Source: a virus. From it: a stretch of DNA of 23,820 bases. The translations under genes were made by a program, and so were the position numbers. A model generated the notes under the pieces. The model was not told the DNA's origin. It did not search any database and was given only the letters and a program-made list of their open reading frames with translations. The number at the start of each line of letters is the position of its first letter. Positions within the stretch are counted from its first letter, which is position 1. Of the stretch, positions 7,830 to 15,074 are shown piece after piece. The stretch covers positions 1 to 23,820 of the IMG/VR virus record IMGVR_UViG_3300008217_000096, one strand, 5' to 3'.

Positions 7830-7865
7830 GAAGACCGGGAGGAGGCTAACCTCCTCCCGGTCTTC
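7830..7865 (-). terminator. Perfect 16-bp hairpin after the major capsid gene
   Basis: The arms at 7830-7845 and 7850-7865 are exact reverse complements around a 4-base loop (CTAA on the plus strand). It starts 10 bases past the capsid stop codon. The stem is GC-rich (GACCGGGAGGAGG core). On the minus strand it is not followed by a U-run, so a classical intrinsic terminator is not certain; partial termination or protection of the capsid mRNA 3' end is equally possible. Confidence 0.55.
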
Positions 7866-7874
7866 TCCTATTGT

Positions 7875-8783
7875 TTATGCTCCAGGTGATCCAAAGATCC
7901 CGCGTGGATCAGACCAACCAAACGCATAGCGTTCACGGGCCTTATACCGCACGTTACCTGTATCAAAATCACCTTCCATGGAAGTACGAACTGCCGTCCG
8001 GTTGAAACCTTTCAACCCGTTGGGCGCATCCGTCATAATGAACCAAGCATCGGTATCCGTCAGGAAGTGATTAACGGCGTAGCCTTCAGGAAGCATTCCC
8101 ATGTTCCTTACAGCATTTACGTCGTTATCCGCCGTTCCCGGACGAAGTGTCGATTCGAGGAGCCGATCCGTAGTAAATTGGAGTTCCTTCGGAACAACCA
8201 ACTTAGTGCCACGGACAGCTACCTTCAGTCCACGCTCATCCACAAAACCAGCAATATCAATGAGGGCCTGTTCAAGGCTGGTCTCATTAAGATCTGCTGC
8301 CGTGGAAAGCTCGTTACGGAAGGTACTGCCATTGGCGAGGGTGTGCGCTGTAGAACACAGTTCCAAACCATCACCGCCCGTGTAGCTGCTGTCGAAAGCA
8401 TTGTTAAGAACTGAGGCAGCCTTAACCTGCTTTGTCTGGCTCATACTACGAGCAAGGGCCTTCGTGTAGCGGCTGGCAAGCCGATCATAAAGGTTATCCT
8501 CAATAGCTTCTTCCGTGATGGAGAACGCCAAAGCAATTGTCTCCATCGTGTAACGGGCCGTATACACTTCCTGAGCATCGTCAAACGATACCGCCGAGCC
8601 TTCAGATTTGGTAGGTGCCGACCCGAAACCGGAGAGCATTACCTCTTCCTCAAAAGCACGATCAGAGCTTTCCATAGAAAAGATCTCTTCAAACTCACGG
8701 TCGTACTGGTCATATTCCAGTCCAAACAAGGCGTTCAGGCCGGGTTCCAACTCTTTTACAAGTTGCGCTCTACTAATAGCCAT
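7875..8783 (-). CDS. Major capsid protein
   Basis: A 302-aa protein with AGGAGG 9 bases before the ATG. The sequence shows features of HK97-fold major head subunits: an N-terminal helix (AQLVKELEPGLNALFGLEYD), a segment DRAFEEEVMLSGFGSAPTKS with YTARYTMETIALAFSITEEA resembling the E-loop and spine region, the helix NLYDRLASRYTKALARSM, and a P-domain-like part with KLVVPKELQF, then ending RYKARERYAFGWSDPRGIFG. Length is typical. It follows the 214-aa virion protein and is closed by a strong hairpin. It forms the icosahedral shell, assembled on the scaffold encoded at 9967-10839. Assignment to a specific capsid subfamily needs a profile search. Confidence 0.93.
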   Translation of the reverse strand: MAISRAQLVKELEPGLNALFGLEYDQYDREFEEIFSMESSDRAFEEEVMLSGFGSAPTKSEGSAVSFDDAQEVYTARYTMETIALAFSITEEAIEDNLYDRLASRYTKALARSMSQTKQVKAASVLNNAFDSSYTGGDGLELCSTAHTLANGSTFRNELSTAADLNETSLEQALIDIAGFVDERGLKVAVRGTKLVVPKELQFTTDRLLESTLRPGTADNDVNAVRNMGMLPEGYAVNHFLTDTDAWFIMTDAPNGLKGFNRTAVRTSMEGDFDTGNVRYKARERYAFGWSDPRGIFGSPGA

Positions 8784-8795
8784 ATCTCAGCCCTC

Positions 8796-9440
8796 CTATA
8801 CGCCGGTGGTTGAAACAGTACCACCAGCAATAGCACCATTCGGGCTCTGGAAGTGGTTGTTCAACCGTACAAGGACTGGAATACCAGCAGCAGAGAAGTC
8901 CTCATTGAGAGCATCCTCTTGCCAACCAAGAATACGCATATTCAACGTGTTCGTGGTTGCTATCGTACTGATAGCGAGGGCCCCTGATGAGTTGCCAGTG
9001 GTTGTGCTGCCGCTAGTTCCACTAGAGAAGTTAGCGTTAGCAAAAACCGCTGCTCTGGCGGTAGCCTTACTTGTCCAAGTAGCGTCTGTCGCAATGCTAA
9101 AGACTTGCATTGGATCATCCGCGACGAAAGCCTTTACAGGATGGTTACTATCCGCTCCTGACCCAGGCCAATAATTGCTCCACGTAGGTTTCCCCGTGGT
9201 GCTTGCGACATACCTACAGCCCATGAAAGCACCAAGTAGTCCAACAGTGCCACCCGCCGCTGCGCCTACAACGTCAATATACCCTGTAGACAGGGGGATG
9301 ACTGGCGTACCGAAGTAAATGACATTGCTGTTTCCGTTAGCGATTTCATACTGTGTATATCCCGAAACACCCGTAGAGTTGGAGTTTTGCCCGAACTTCG
9401 ATACGGGTTTTAAACCCCACGCTCCATTTGTATTTGCCAT
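8796..9440 (-). CDS. Capsid-associated virion protein (possible decoration protein)
   Basis: A 214-aa protein with AGGAG 6 bases before the ATG. It begins MANTNGAWGLKPVSKFGQNS and is rich in Gly, Ser, Thr and Ala, with GAAAGGTVGLLGAFMGCRYV, a KPTWSNYWPG segment, VADDPMQVFSIATD and a C-terminal ILGWQEDALNEDF. I recall this pattern from proteins encoded immediately before or after the major capsid gene in marine phages. A head decoration or minor capsid role is the most likely reading. No enzyme motif is seen. Its place between the 158-aa gene and the major capsid gene supports head assembly. Confidence 0.8.
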   Translation of the reverse strand: MANTNGAWGLKPVSKFGQNSNSTGVSGYTQYEIANGNSNVIYFGTPVIPLSTGYIDVVGAAAGGTVGLLGAFMGCRYVASTTGKPTWSNYWPGSGADSNHPVKAFVADDPMQVFSIATDATWTSKATARAAVFANANFSSGTSGSTTTGNSSGALAISTIATTNTLNMRILGWQEDALNEDFSAAGIPVLVRLNNHFQSPNGAIAGGTVSTTGV

Positions 9441-9479
9441 TTGTAGCTCCTGTCGGCAAAAGGGTGATAACAGTAAGTC

Positions 9480-9956
9480 CTATTTCTTTACAGATTTAGG
9501 ACCTCCAAACGTAACACGCGACTGGCGCTCAGGTTTCTGAATCGCCATCGAAGGATGCTGGTTTTCCTTAAAGAGGTCGTTGTCAACTGCCTGCATAGCA
9601 TCAGAATTCTGTCTCTGAAAATAAGACGTGCGCTCGCCAACAATCTCTTCTGGTATTCGTGCCAGCAACAACCCACCCACACCAAAGACGCCTTCGTATT
9701 TACCGCTATCAATAGTGGGTGCCTCGAAATCCGGGTATTCGTCTTTCCGAACTAATTCCCAGCCCTCTCTCATTCGGGCCGATACATTCTTTCGGTCATC
9801 AAAACCCCTAACTTCGGAGCGAATCCACCTATGTACGAAGCCTTCCGGTGGGGGAGGCGCATCCAATAAGGATGGAGGGGCCCAAGGTTTCCTTCGCGGC
9901 TGCGCCGCTCTGGTTTGGGAGGCGCGAGGAGTTCTGTCAATCACTTGCTCAACCAT
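9480..9956 (-). CDS. Conserved head-cluster protein of unknown function
   Basis: A 158-aa protein from ATG 9956. The open frame reaches 9995, but the ATG at 9956 has AGGAG 7 bases upstream and begins MVEQVIDRTPR, while the longer version would overlap the scaffold end without a ribosome site. The N-terminal third is basic and proline-rich (RKPWAPPSLLDAPPPPEGFV), followed by HRWIRSEVRGFDDRKNV, MREGWELVRKDEYPDF and a GVFGVGGLLLARIPEEIV segment, ending RQSRVTFGG. I recall this type between scaffold and capsid genes in marine phages. Function is unknown; a head assembly factor is the natural guess. Confidence 0.8.
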   Translation of the reverse strand: MVEQVIDRTPRASQTRAAQPRRKPWAPPSLLDAPPPPEGFVHRWIRSEVRGFDDRKNVSARMREGWELVRKDEYPDFEAPTIDSGKYEGVFGVGGLLLARIPEEIVGERTSYFQRQNSDAMQAVDNDLFKENQHPSMAIQKPERQSRVTFGGPKSVKK

Positions 9957-9966
9957 TTTATCTCTC

Positions 9967-10839
9967 CTAGCGTTTATACTTCGCGTACTCGTCAAGAGGA
10001 ACCCCGAGCTTTCGAGCTATCGCAACTTCGCTTGGGGACAGTCTTACTGTTTTGCGCCCAGAAGAACTGGAGCGTGTCGCAGATGCCACAGCCTGCTGGG
10101 GCCTCCGGCTATCTGAAGAGGCACTAACCCCATTAAACTTATGGGGAAATGCCTCTTTTAATCTTTTGTCAATCTCATCGTAATACTCAGGCGACTCCGT
10201 GTCAAAGCCTTCTTCCTCGACGAGTTTCTTATGTATGCCAAAGGCTGCAAAGGTCATAGCCTCATCGTCACCGAACCACGGGTTCCTACCAGCCCATTTC
10301 TCCGCCTTCGGATCGGGCCTAACCGGGGCCGCTTGCCGATTTTGTGCCTGTGCCTGAGCTTGTGCCTGAGCCTGAGTGTAGGCCGCTTTCTGCTGTAATT
10401 GGGCAGCTTTTACTCGTTCTTCTTCTATGGCTAACTGAGCCATCTTCTTGTTCAACTCTACTTGGGCAGAAGTATCGTTTGTTGCTATCGCCGTTTCCAA
10501 ATCTCTAGTCAAAGATTCGTTTTGCGTAGCAATGCGATCTCCATATTCTGCAACATAGCCCTCGTCTAAACTCTGGACCCTGTTTTTTAGAGACGCATTC
10601 TCCGCCTGCATGTTCTTTGCATAGTTCAATGCGGCGTCCTGCTGTCTCTCGGCTTCCCTAGCCTTCTTGGTAAGTTTGTCTATCCTACGTTGGACATTCT
10701 TACTGTAATTCTCATGCTCTTCCCCGGAAGACGCTCCTACGAGAGAATCCTCTTCTGCAAGAGGCTCAATCTCCACCTCTACTTGTTTACCGGAATCTGG
10801 GAGATCCACGGTTAATTCATCTGTGTTAGTTTCTGGCAT
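9967..10839 (-). CDS. Capsid scaffolding protein
   Basis: A 290-aa, highly charged protein with GGGGA 6 bases before the ATG. The N-terminus is acidic (VEVEIEPLAEED). Residues about 45-165 form a long helix or coiled coil (RRIDKLTKKAREAERQQDA onward), ending in an Ala-Gln alternation (QAQAQAQAQAQNRQ). The C-terminal part has WAGRNPWFGDDEAMTFAAFG and EYYDEIDKRLKEAFPHKF, a pattern I recall from phage scaffold proteins in marine podovirus-like phages. It lies upstream of the capsid genes and after the GroES-like gene. The protein would guide procapsid assembly and leave before or during packaging. No protease motif is seen. Confidence 0.85.
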   Translation of the reverse strand: MPETNTDELTVDLPDSGKQVEVEIEPLAEEDSLVGASSGEEHENYSKNVQRRIDKLTKKAREAERQQDAALNYAKNMQAENASLKNRVQSLDEGYVAEYGDRIATQNESLTRDLETAIATNDTSAQVELNKKMAQLAIEEERVKAAQLQQKAAYTQAQAQAQAQAQNRQAAPVRPDPKAEKWAGRNPWFGDDEAMTFAAFGIHKKLVEEEGFDTESPEYYDEIDKRLKEAFPHKFNGVSASSDSRRPQQAVASATRSSSSGRKTVRLSPSEVAIARKLGVPLDEYAKYKR

Positions 10840-10853
10840 GGTAAGTCCCCATG

Positions 10854-11300
10854 TTAAAAGTGCAGGATATCGTCCGGATCCTGTATAACGGCTATGACCT
10901 CATCGTCATTTAAAATGCGAACCTCGCCACCGTCTATTTTAAAACGAGCGCCCGCATATCGGCCAAAAATAATCCAATCCTTCTCCGCGCACCAAGGACC
11001 GCCGGGAAACTTCTCCTTATCTCCATAAGCTAGGGGTCCTACCTTCAGCACATAACCACAAACAGTGGCTACAGATTCCCGATCCACAACAGCATCGGGA
11101 ATTAAAACACCTCCCCCAGTCTTTCCTTTTCCTCTGTACGGTAAAATTAACAACCGCCATCCCGTTGGATTGGGAAGACGGTCAAAGGTCGCCGCGTCAA
11201 CTTTCTCCGGATCCAGAACTCTTTCTTCCGGCTTCACATAAGCAGTCTTCAGGGAGACAAGATTGTCGGTTTCTTCCAATTCAGACTTCTTCTGCATCAT
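10854..11300 (-). CDS. GroES-like co-chaperonin (Cpn10 fold)
   Basis: A 148-aa protein starting in an ATGA overlap with the 61-aa gene; a second ATG lies three bases on. From about residue 44 it follows the GroES layout: PTGWRLLILPY (first strand), a loop GKGKTGGGVLIPD matching the mobile loop with its hydrophobic VLI tripeptide, VCGYVLKVGPLAYGD, DWIIFGRYAGARFKIDGGEV and an end ILNDDEVIAVI. About 43 extra N-terminal residues and an insertion (KEKFPGGPWCAEK) distinguish it from host GroES (about 97 aa). By analogy with T4 gp31 it would cap host GroEL to help fold the capsid protein. No GroEL gene is in the window. Confidence 0.9.
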   Translation of the reverse strand: MMQKKSELEETDNLVSLKTAYVKPEERVLDPEKVDAATFDRLPNPTGWRLLILPYRGKGKTGGGVLIPDAVVDRESVATVCGYVLKVGPLAYGDKEKFPGGPWCAEKDWIIFGRYAGARFKIDGGEVRILNDDEVIAVIQDPDDILHF

Positions 11301-11482
11301 TCCGCCTTTTCTAAGATTTCTCTTATCTCCTGACTTATATAATCCAAAGATTCGATATTGCCAACAAGCTGTCTATACTCTTCCAGACTTTTTATGGTTC
11401 CTGAAGTTATCATCTCAGAAATTCGATCCCGACGCTCTCGCACAGATTTCAATATATGCTCTGCAAGAAGTATTCCGTCCAT
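11297..11482 (-). CDS. Small helical phage protein
   Basis: A 61-aa protein with GAGGG 8 bases before the ATG. It is almost all helix and charged (MDGILLAEHILKSVRERRDR, then LEEYRQLVGNIESLDYISQE), consistent with a short coiled coil. Its stop overlaps the start of the GroES-like gene. I recall similar small proteins in marine phages without a known function. It sits between the 3TM holin and the co-chaperonin. Confidence 0.78.
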   Translation of the reverse strand: MDGILLAEHILKSVRERRDRISEMITSGTIKSLEEYRQLVGNIESLDYISQEIREILEKAE

Positions 11483-11503
11483 AGATGTTTCCCTCTTTCA
11501 TCG

Positions 11504-11911
11504 TTAGTTACTAACACCCTTAAATTTTTCAAACGTGCGTAAGCCGCCCAAGCCCAGCATCCCCATTAAAACAGGCATCATTTGGCTCATGTCCAAAGCC
11601 GGAAGATCTATAAGGTGACCTGTCTGCGCTAAAATAAACTGCAAGATTGGAGTTGCAACATACGTCCAAGCCAACGCAATCCCGCAGGACCATCCAATGA
11701 ATGGACGCCAACCAGCGACAAAAATAGTCCTATGAGCAGCTTCTGTTTTGTTAATATCCAGTTGAGCCATGTCGATCTTGGCAAGATGTACCGACAACTG
11801 TTGCTCAATCTCACGTTCGGCCTTTGCCCGCGCTTCTTTGTCCTCGGGTAAGAAACGCCCGATAACATCTCCGACAATAGGTAAGAGGCTGGGTAAAAGG
11901 GCCTGTATCAT
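11504..11911 (-). CDS. Holin, GTA/3TM-holin family
   Basis: A 135-aa protein whose ATG overlaps the upstream stop (ATGA), with AGGAGGAG upstream. It has an N-terminal hydrophobic helix (MIQALLPSLLPIVGDVIGRF), a charged helical linker (EDKEARAKAEREIEQQL), then the family signature GWRPFIGWSCGIALAWTYV with a membrane segment, and a C-terminal LDMSQMMPVLMGMLGLGGLR plus TFEKFKGV. This layout matches the 3TM holin family first described from gene transfer agents. It would form pores in the inner membrane at the end of infection and let an endolysin reach the cell wall. No endolysin gene is seen near it. Confidence 0.9.
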   Translation of the reverse strand: MIQALLPSLLPIVGDVIGRFLPEDKEARAKAEREIEQQLSVHLAKIDMAQLDINKTEAAHRTIFVAGWRPFIGWSCGIALAWTYVATPILQFILAQTGHLIDLPALDMSQMMPVLMGMLGLGGLRTFEKFKGVSN

Positions 11912-12261
11912 GTCTCTCCTCCTATCTTAGGATGATTACCATTGTGCATATTCTTCAAATTTTCTATATCAGACTCCAGTCTCGCAATAAGTGTCAGCAT
12001 GGTGGCGGTTTCCCGAGCCTTAGCCTCACGCTCCTTGGGCGCTAGCATACCAGACATCACTTCCAGACGTTGGGCATGATTCTGAATTGCGACCTCCTGT
12101 GTGTCCGTAGATTTGTCCAGTGACCGGATCCTAAGCTCAATATCGCTAATCTTCTCCACCAGAGACTTTATCTGATGACGGGCAATAGCTGCTGCTCCGG
12201 CTACTGAGAATAATATACCCCCTAGAGTGACTATTAACCGTATATCAATAGCACCGTCCAC
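11908..12261 (-). CDS. Membrane-anchored coiled-coil protein of the lysis cassette
   Basis: The open frame extends to 12423, but the first 54 residues are an out-of-frame reading of the gene at 12267-12431. I therefore start at GTG 12261 (VDGAIDIRLIV), giving 117 aa. One N-terminal membrane segment (LIVTLGGILFSVAGAAAIA) is followed by a coiled coil (IKSLVEKISDIELRIRSLDK) and further helix to residue 110. This resembles spanin-like or holin-accessory proteins in layout, though no lipobox or outer-membrane anchor is visible. It is sandwiched between a tiny membrane protein and the 3TM holin and is coupled to the latter. Function is inferred from position. Confidence 0.75.
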   Translation of the reverse strand: MDGAIDIRLIVTLGGILFSVAGAAAIARHQIKSLVEKISDIELRIRSLDKSTDTQEVAIQNHAQRLEVMSGMLAPKEREAKARETATMLTLIARLESDIENLKNMHNGNHPKIGGET

Positions 12262-12266
12262 CAGCT

Positions 12267-12431
12267 TTAGATGACACCTCTCTCTTTCAGGGCAAAACCG
12301 ATAATTCCCCCGGCAATCCCAATAATAATAACCATGGGTTCGTCTATTAAAACACCAACACCCATAACAGCGGCACCCATAGCCGCATAACTTGACGGTT
12401 CGGACAGACGTCCTTTCATCCACGCAACCAT
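12267..12431 (-). CDS. Small hydrophobic holin-like membrane peptide
   Basis: A 54-aa frame from ATG 12431, beginning MVAWMKGRLSEPSSYAAMGA. It has two hydrophobic stretches separated by a short acidic turn: AAMGAAVMGVGVLI, then PMVIIIGIAGGIIGFAL, with a basic tail (KERGVI). Size and hairpin topology fit small class II-type holins or pinholin-like proteins. It is shadowed by a longer frame on the same strand that would give an implausible Cys-rich N-terminus, so the short frame is the real gene. It ends 5 bases before the GTG of the coiled-coil membrane gene. Lysis function is inferred from topology and neighbours. Confidence 0.72.
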   Translation of the reverse strand: MVAWMKGRLSEPSSYAAMGAAVMGVGVLIDEPMVIIIGIAGGIIGFALKERGVI

Positions 12432-12445
12432 ATCACTCTCCTAAC

Positions 12446-12634
12446 TTAGCAAATTTTAAATGTTCCGCCGCGAAGGGCGTCCCCCATCCCGCGATTCTTA
12501 CCCGTTGTAGATGTCGCCAAGGCGACATCCGGCGTCGGCTCTTCCTTGACATCGTTATAAGGAACAAAACCCTGATCCTTGACCACTATACCTTTCCGAG
12601 TCACCCCAACAGAATTACCCTTATTCCTAGCCAT
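12446..12634 (-). CDS. Small conserved phage protein
   Basis: A 62-aa basic protein with AGGAG 6 bases before the ATG. The middle is variable; the C-terminus GKNRGMGDALRGGTFKIC holds a RGMG.A.RGG motif that I recall from small proteins encoded downstream of portal genes in marine phages. No fold or function can be assigned. It lies between the portal gene and the membrane cassette. Confidence 0.75.
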   Translation of the reverse strand: MARNKGNSVGVTRKGIVVKDQGFVPYNDVKEEPTPDVALATSTTGKNRGMGDALRGGTFKIC

Positions 12635-12643
12635 GTCTCACTC

Positions 12644-15073
12644 CTAGCCTCGTTGCTGCTGTTTCATAAGTTCACGCTCCTTGGCAGCGTTAATACGAGC
12701 TTGAACTATCTCTTCCTGGGATTGAATCCTGGCAGAACCAAGATTCACCGTATTTTGGGCCTTTTTCTGATCCAGAGCCAACCGTTCTTGGTCTATCTGG
12801 TTCTCTGCCGCGTCTCTTGCCGCCCTTATCTGTAAATCCTGTTCCTTCAATGCGATAAGAGGATCCGGTTCCCCGCCGCCACTTATCTGCATACTCAGTG
12901 CCTTGACCTCTTGCATACCCTGAGCAACAAGTTGGGCCACTAAGCTTTCTATTTGCAAAGCTTGTTCTTCCGTTGGTGGCTGATCTCCCAGTTGCCCCCG
13001 CATTTCCATTATTACCTGCTCTTTTGCCTTAATAGATACATGCTCCATCACATGCTTTTGCAAAGACATGGTAACCGCAGGCATCTGGGCCACCATGGGA
13101 GAAGAACCAAATACAAGATGAGCCATGATATGTGCATCGTGGTTCTGTCCTTCAAAAACAACAAGTGGAACATTCTCTAAGGCTTCAGAATTTTCTGCCG
13201 CAGGATCCTTCGGCGTTGGGTCTCCCTGCTCTACAGGTTTCAGTATTGAATCAACGTCCTTGATACCTATTGCCCGATACATCCTGCGATACGCTTCATA
13301 CAGGTTATGAAGCTCCGGAGCAGACTGCGCGAGTTGCAACTCCGTTTGGGCAAGCGTGACACGTTGTGCCATTGAGAAGATATTCGGGTCGGAAACTGGA
13401 ACAACATCAACCCTGTCATCAAAATCTTCCGCTTTAACAGTCCGCTCTGCACCGACTACGTTGTAGGGATATTCGGGCGGAAGAGACTGTCCAAACACGT
13501 CTGACAGAAGATTAAACTCATCCTTCTGTGCATAATGCAGGCGCTTATGTATGGCGGACATGACTTTTGCGCCCTGCTCCAGCATTGCAATAGTTGTTCC
13601 TACTGCCGCCTGCTGGTTGCCGTCACCCACCTGCAAGTTTGAAACTGCTGCGAACCTCTGGCCCGCTTCAACGCAAAACCCCATCAACTGATACAAAGTC
13701 TGATCGGCACCCTTGTACGGAAGAAGCATAAGAGAATCGCGGATGGCCCCTCCCGGTGCATCAACATCCCGGAATTCACCCGGAGACAGGGGCTCATCAT
13801 CGTCCCGTATACGCAAACCACGGGCCTTGAATCCTGCCGGAAGATTAGCAAGAGTACCGGCATCTATAAGTTGACGAAGTGCGGCTGTCGCTGTGCGGCT
13901 CAAGCCGCCAATCATGTGTATCAGGCCAAGACCGTAGAATCCAAAACCGGGAAGAAATTTGAAATGTACAAAATACTGGTTCTTTCTACGGTTGGAATCG
14001 TCGGGATCATAGTTCCTTCGGACGCTTAAAAGCTTACTGTTGTTTTCTGATATCGTGACGACATACGGAAGCTTGATGCCCGTGGGCTCGCCGCCCTCGT
14101 CGGTGTCCTCGTATCCTTCCAAATCCAGATCTACGTGACATTCAAGAAGCGTTACTTCCTGATCCAGGTGATTGGGGGATATTCCGGAGATCTCGTCCAT
14201 CTCCTCACGGACCTGTGACGGATCCGACTGAGATGCTGTCACTTCTACGTCACGGTAAAAACCAGCAACCTGTTTTTTGCGTAGCTCGTTCTCACTTATC
14301 TGTATGACGTGCGTGACATTCTCCGCAGTCTCAAGATCCGTCGCCGTATACGGAACAATCAACTGTTCGGCAGGAACAAATTTGCTTACCGCTCTTCCAA
14401 GGAATTCATCGTAATATACTTTTTTGAATGTAGAACCTGATAACGGTAAGTAAAATAGCATCTGGTCAAATTCCGGCGTGTATTCTTTCATCACGCAGGT
14501 AATCTGATAATTCATAAAGTGGCGAACGCGCTCCGCCTGATCCTCTGCCTCTGGTGTTACCTTTCCTATTATTTCTGTTCTTACGGGACCACCCGATGGA
14601 AGAAGTTCTCCGAAAGCCTGCGCCTGAAACTGCGTTACGGCTTCCGCGAGTAGCGGATGCGTTACACCTGTTGCGCCCCTGAAGGGCTCAGATCTGTCCT
14701 CGTACTTGAACCCAAGAAGTTCAAGACCCGTCCGGTAGGTATCCTCCCAGTCCTTGCGACCATCCTTGTTCGCCTCATACTGGGCCATCAAGTCCGAAGA
14801 AATCCGGGATGAAGACGTGTCGGAAAGGCTTTCCGCCAAGTTATCATAGAAATCTCCAGTATCGGAAGAAGGTGCGCGGGGATCAAAATCGACAACAACG
14901 CCGCCATCGTCCTCCAGTTCGATATTAAGACCTGGAGCTTCTATAAGTGTGTCGTCCTTCACAGGTACCTCGGCGGCGGGGCCTTCCTCTAGTTCAACAG
15001 GAGGAATCGCATCCCGGCGCTCTACAAGGGAGGCCGTACCAAAATTACTTCTGGGGAGGGGGGTGCTAGCCAT
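12644..15073 (-). CDS. Portal protein (head-tail connector)
   Basis: An 809-aa protein, long as in P22-type portals. After an acidic N-terminal 90 residues come motifs typical of this portal type: DGRKDWEDTYRTGLELLGFK, RGATGVTHPLLAEAVTQFQA, EYTPEFDQMLFYLPLSGSTF with KKVYYD, and FKFLPGFGFYGLGLIHMIGG in the region that forms the wing and stem. VGDGNQQAAVGTTIAMLEQG lies further on. The last ~110 residues are a Gln/Glu/Lys-rich coiled coil (LALDQKKAQ...QEEIVQARINAAKEREL) that may correspond to the barrel. Twelve copies would form the ring through which TerL pumps DNA. A purine-rich AGAAGG precedes the ATG. Confidence in the portal call is high. Confidence 0.93.
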   Translation of the reverse strand: MASTPLPRSNFGTASLVERRDAIPPVELEEGPAAEVPVKDDTLIEAPGLNIELEDDGGVVVDFDPRAPSSDTGDFYDNLAESLSDTSSSRISSDLMAQYEANKDGRKDWEDTYRTGLELLGFKYEDRSEPFRGATGVTHPLLAEAVTQFQAQAFGELLPSGGPVRTEIIGKVTPEAEDQAERVRHFMNYQITCVMKEYTPEFDQMLFYLPLSGSTFKKVYYDEFLGRAVSKFVPAEQLIVPYTATDLETAENVTHVIQISENELRKKQVAGFYRDVEVTASQSDPSQVREEMDEISGISPNHLDQEVTLLECHVDLDLEGYEDTDEGGEPTGIKLPYVVTISENNSKLLSVRRNYDPDDSNRRKNQYFVHFKFLPGFGFYGLGLIHMIGGLSRTATAALRQLIDAGTLANLPAGFKARGLRIRDDDEPLSPGEFRDVDAPGGAIRDSLMLLPYKGADQTLYQLMGFCVEAGQRFAAVSNLQVGDGNQQAAVGTTIAMLEQGAKVMSAIHKRLHYAQKDEFNLLSDVFGQSLPPEYPYNVVGAERTVKAEDFDDRVDVVPVSDPNIFSMAQRVTLAQTELQLAQSAPELHNLYEAYRRMYRAIGIKDVDSILKPVEQGDPTPKDPAAENSEALENVPLVVFEGQNHDAHIMAHLVFGSSPMVAQMPAVTMSLQKHVMEHVSIKAKEQVIMEMRGQLGDQPPTEEQALQIESLVAQLVAQGMQEVKALSMQISGGGEPDPLIALKEQDLQIRAARDAAENQIDQERLALDQKKAQNTVNLGSARIQSQEEIVQARINAAKERELMKQQQRG

Positions 15074-15074
15074 T

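Noticed and set aside
8608-9174. A 188-codon open frame on the plus strand
   Set aside because: It is antisense to the major capsid and 214-aa genes, crosses their junction, and encodes low-complexity sequence without recognisable motifs.
9957-9995. Upstream start of the 158-aa protein
   Set aside because: It overlaps the scaffold end and lacks a ribosome site, whereas ATG 9956 has AGGAG at ideal spacing.
12262-12423. Cys-rich N-terminal extension of the 117-aa membrane protein
   Set aside because: The same bases in another frame encode a clean two-TM 54-aa peptide with a proper start and stop; the Cys/Tyr-rich reading is a shadow.
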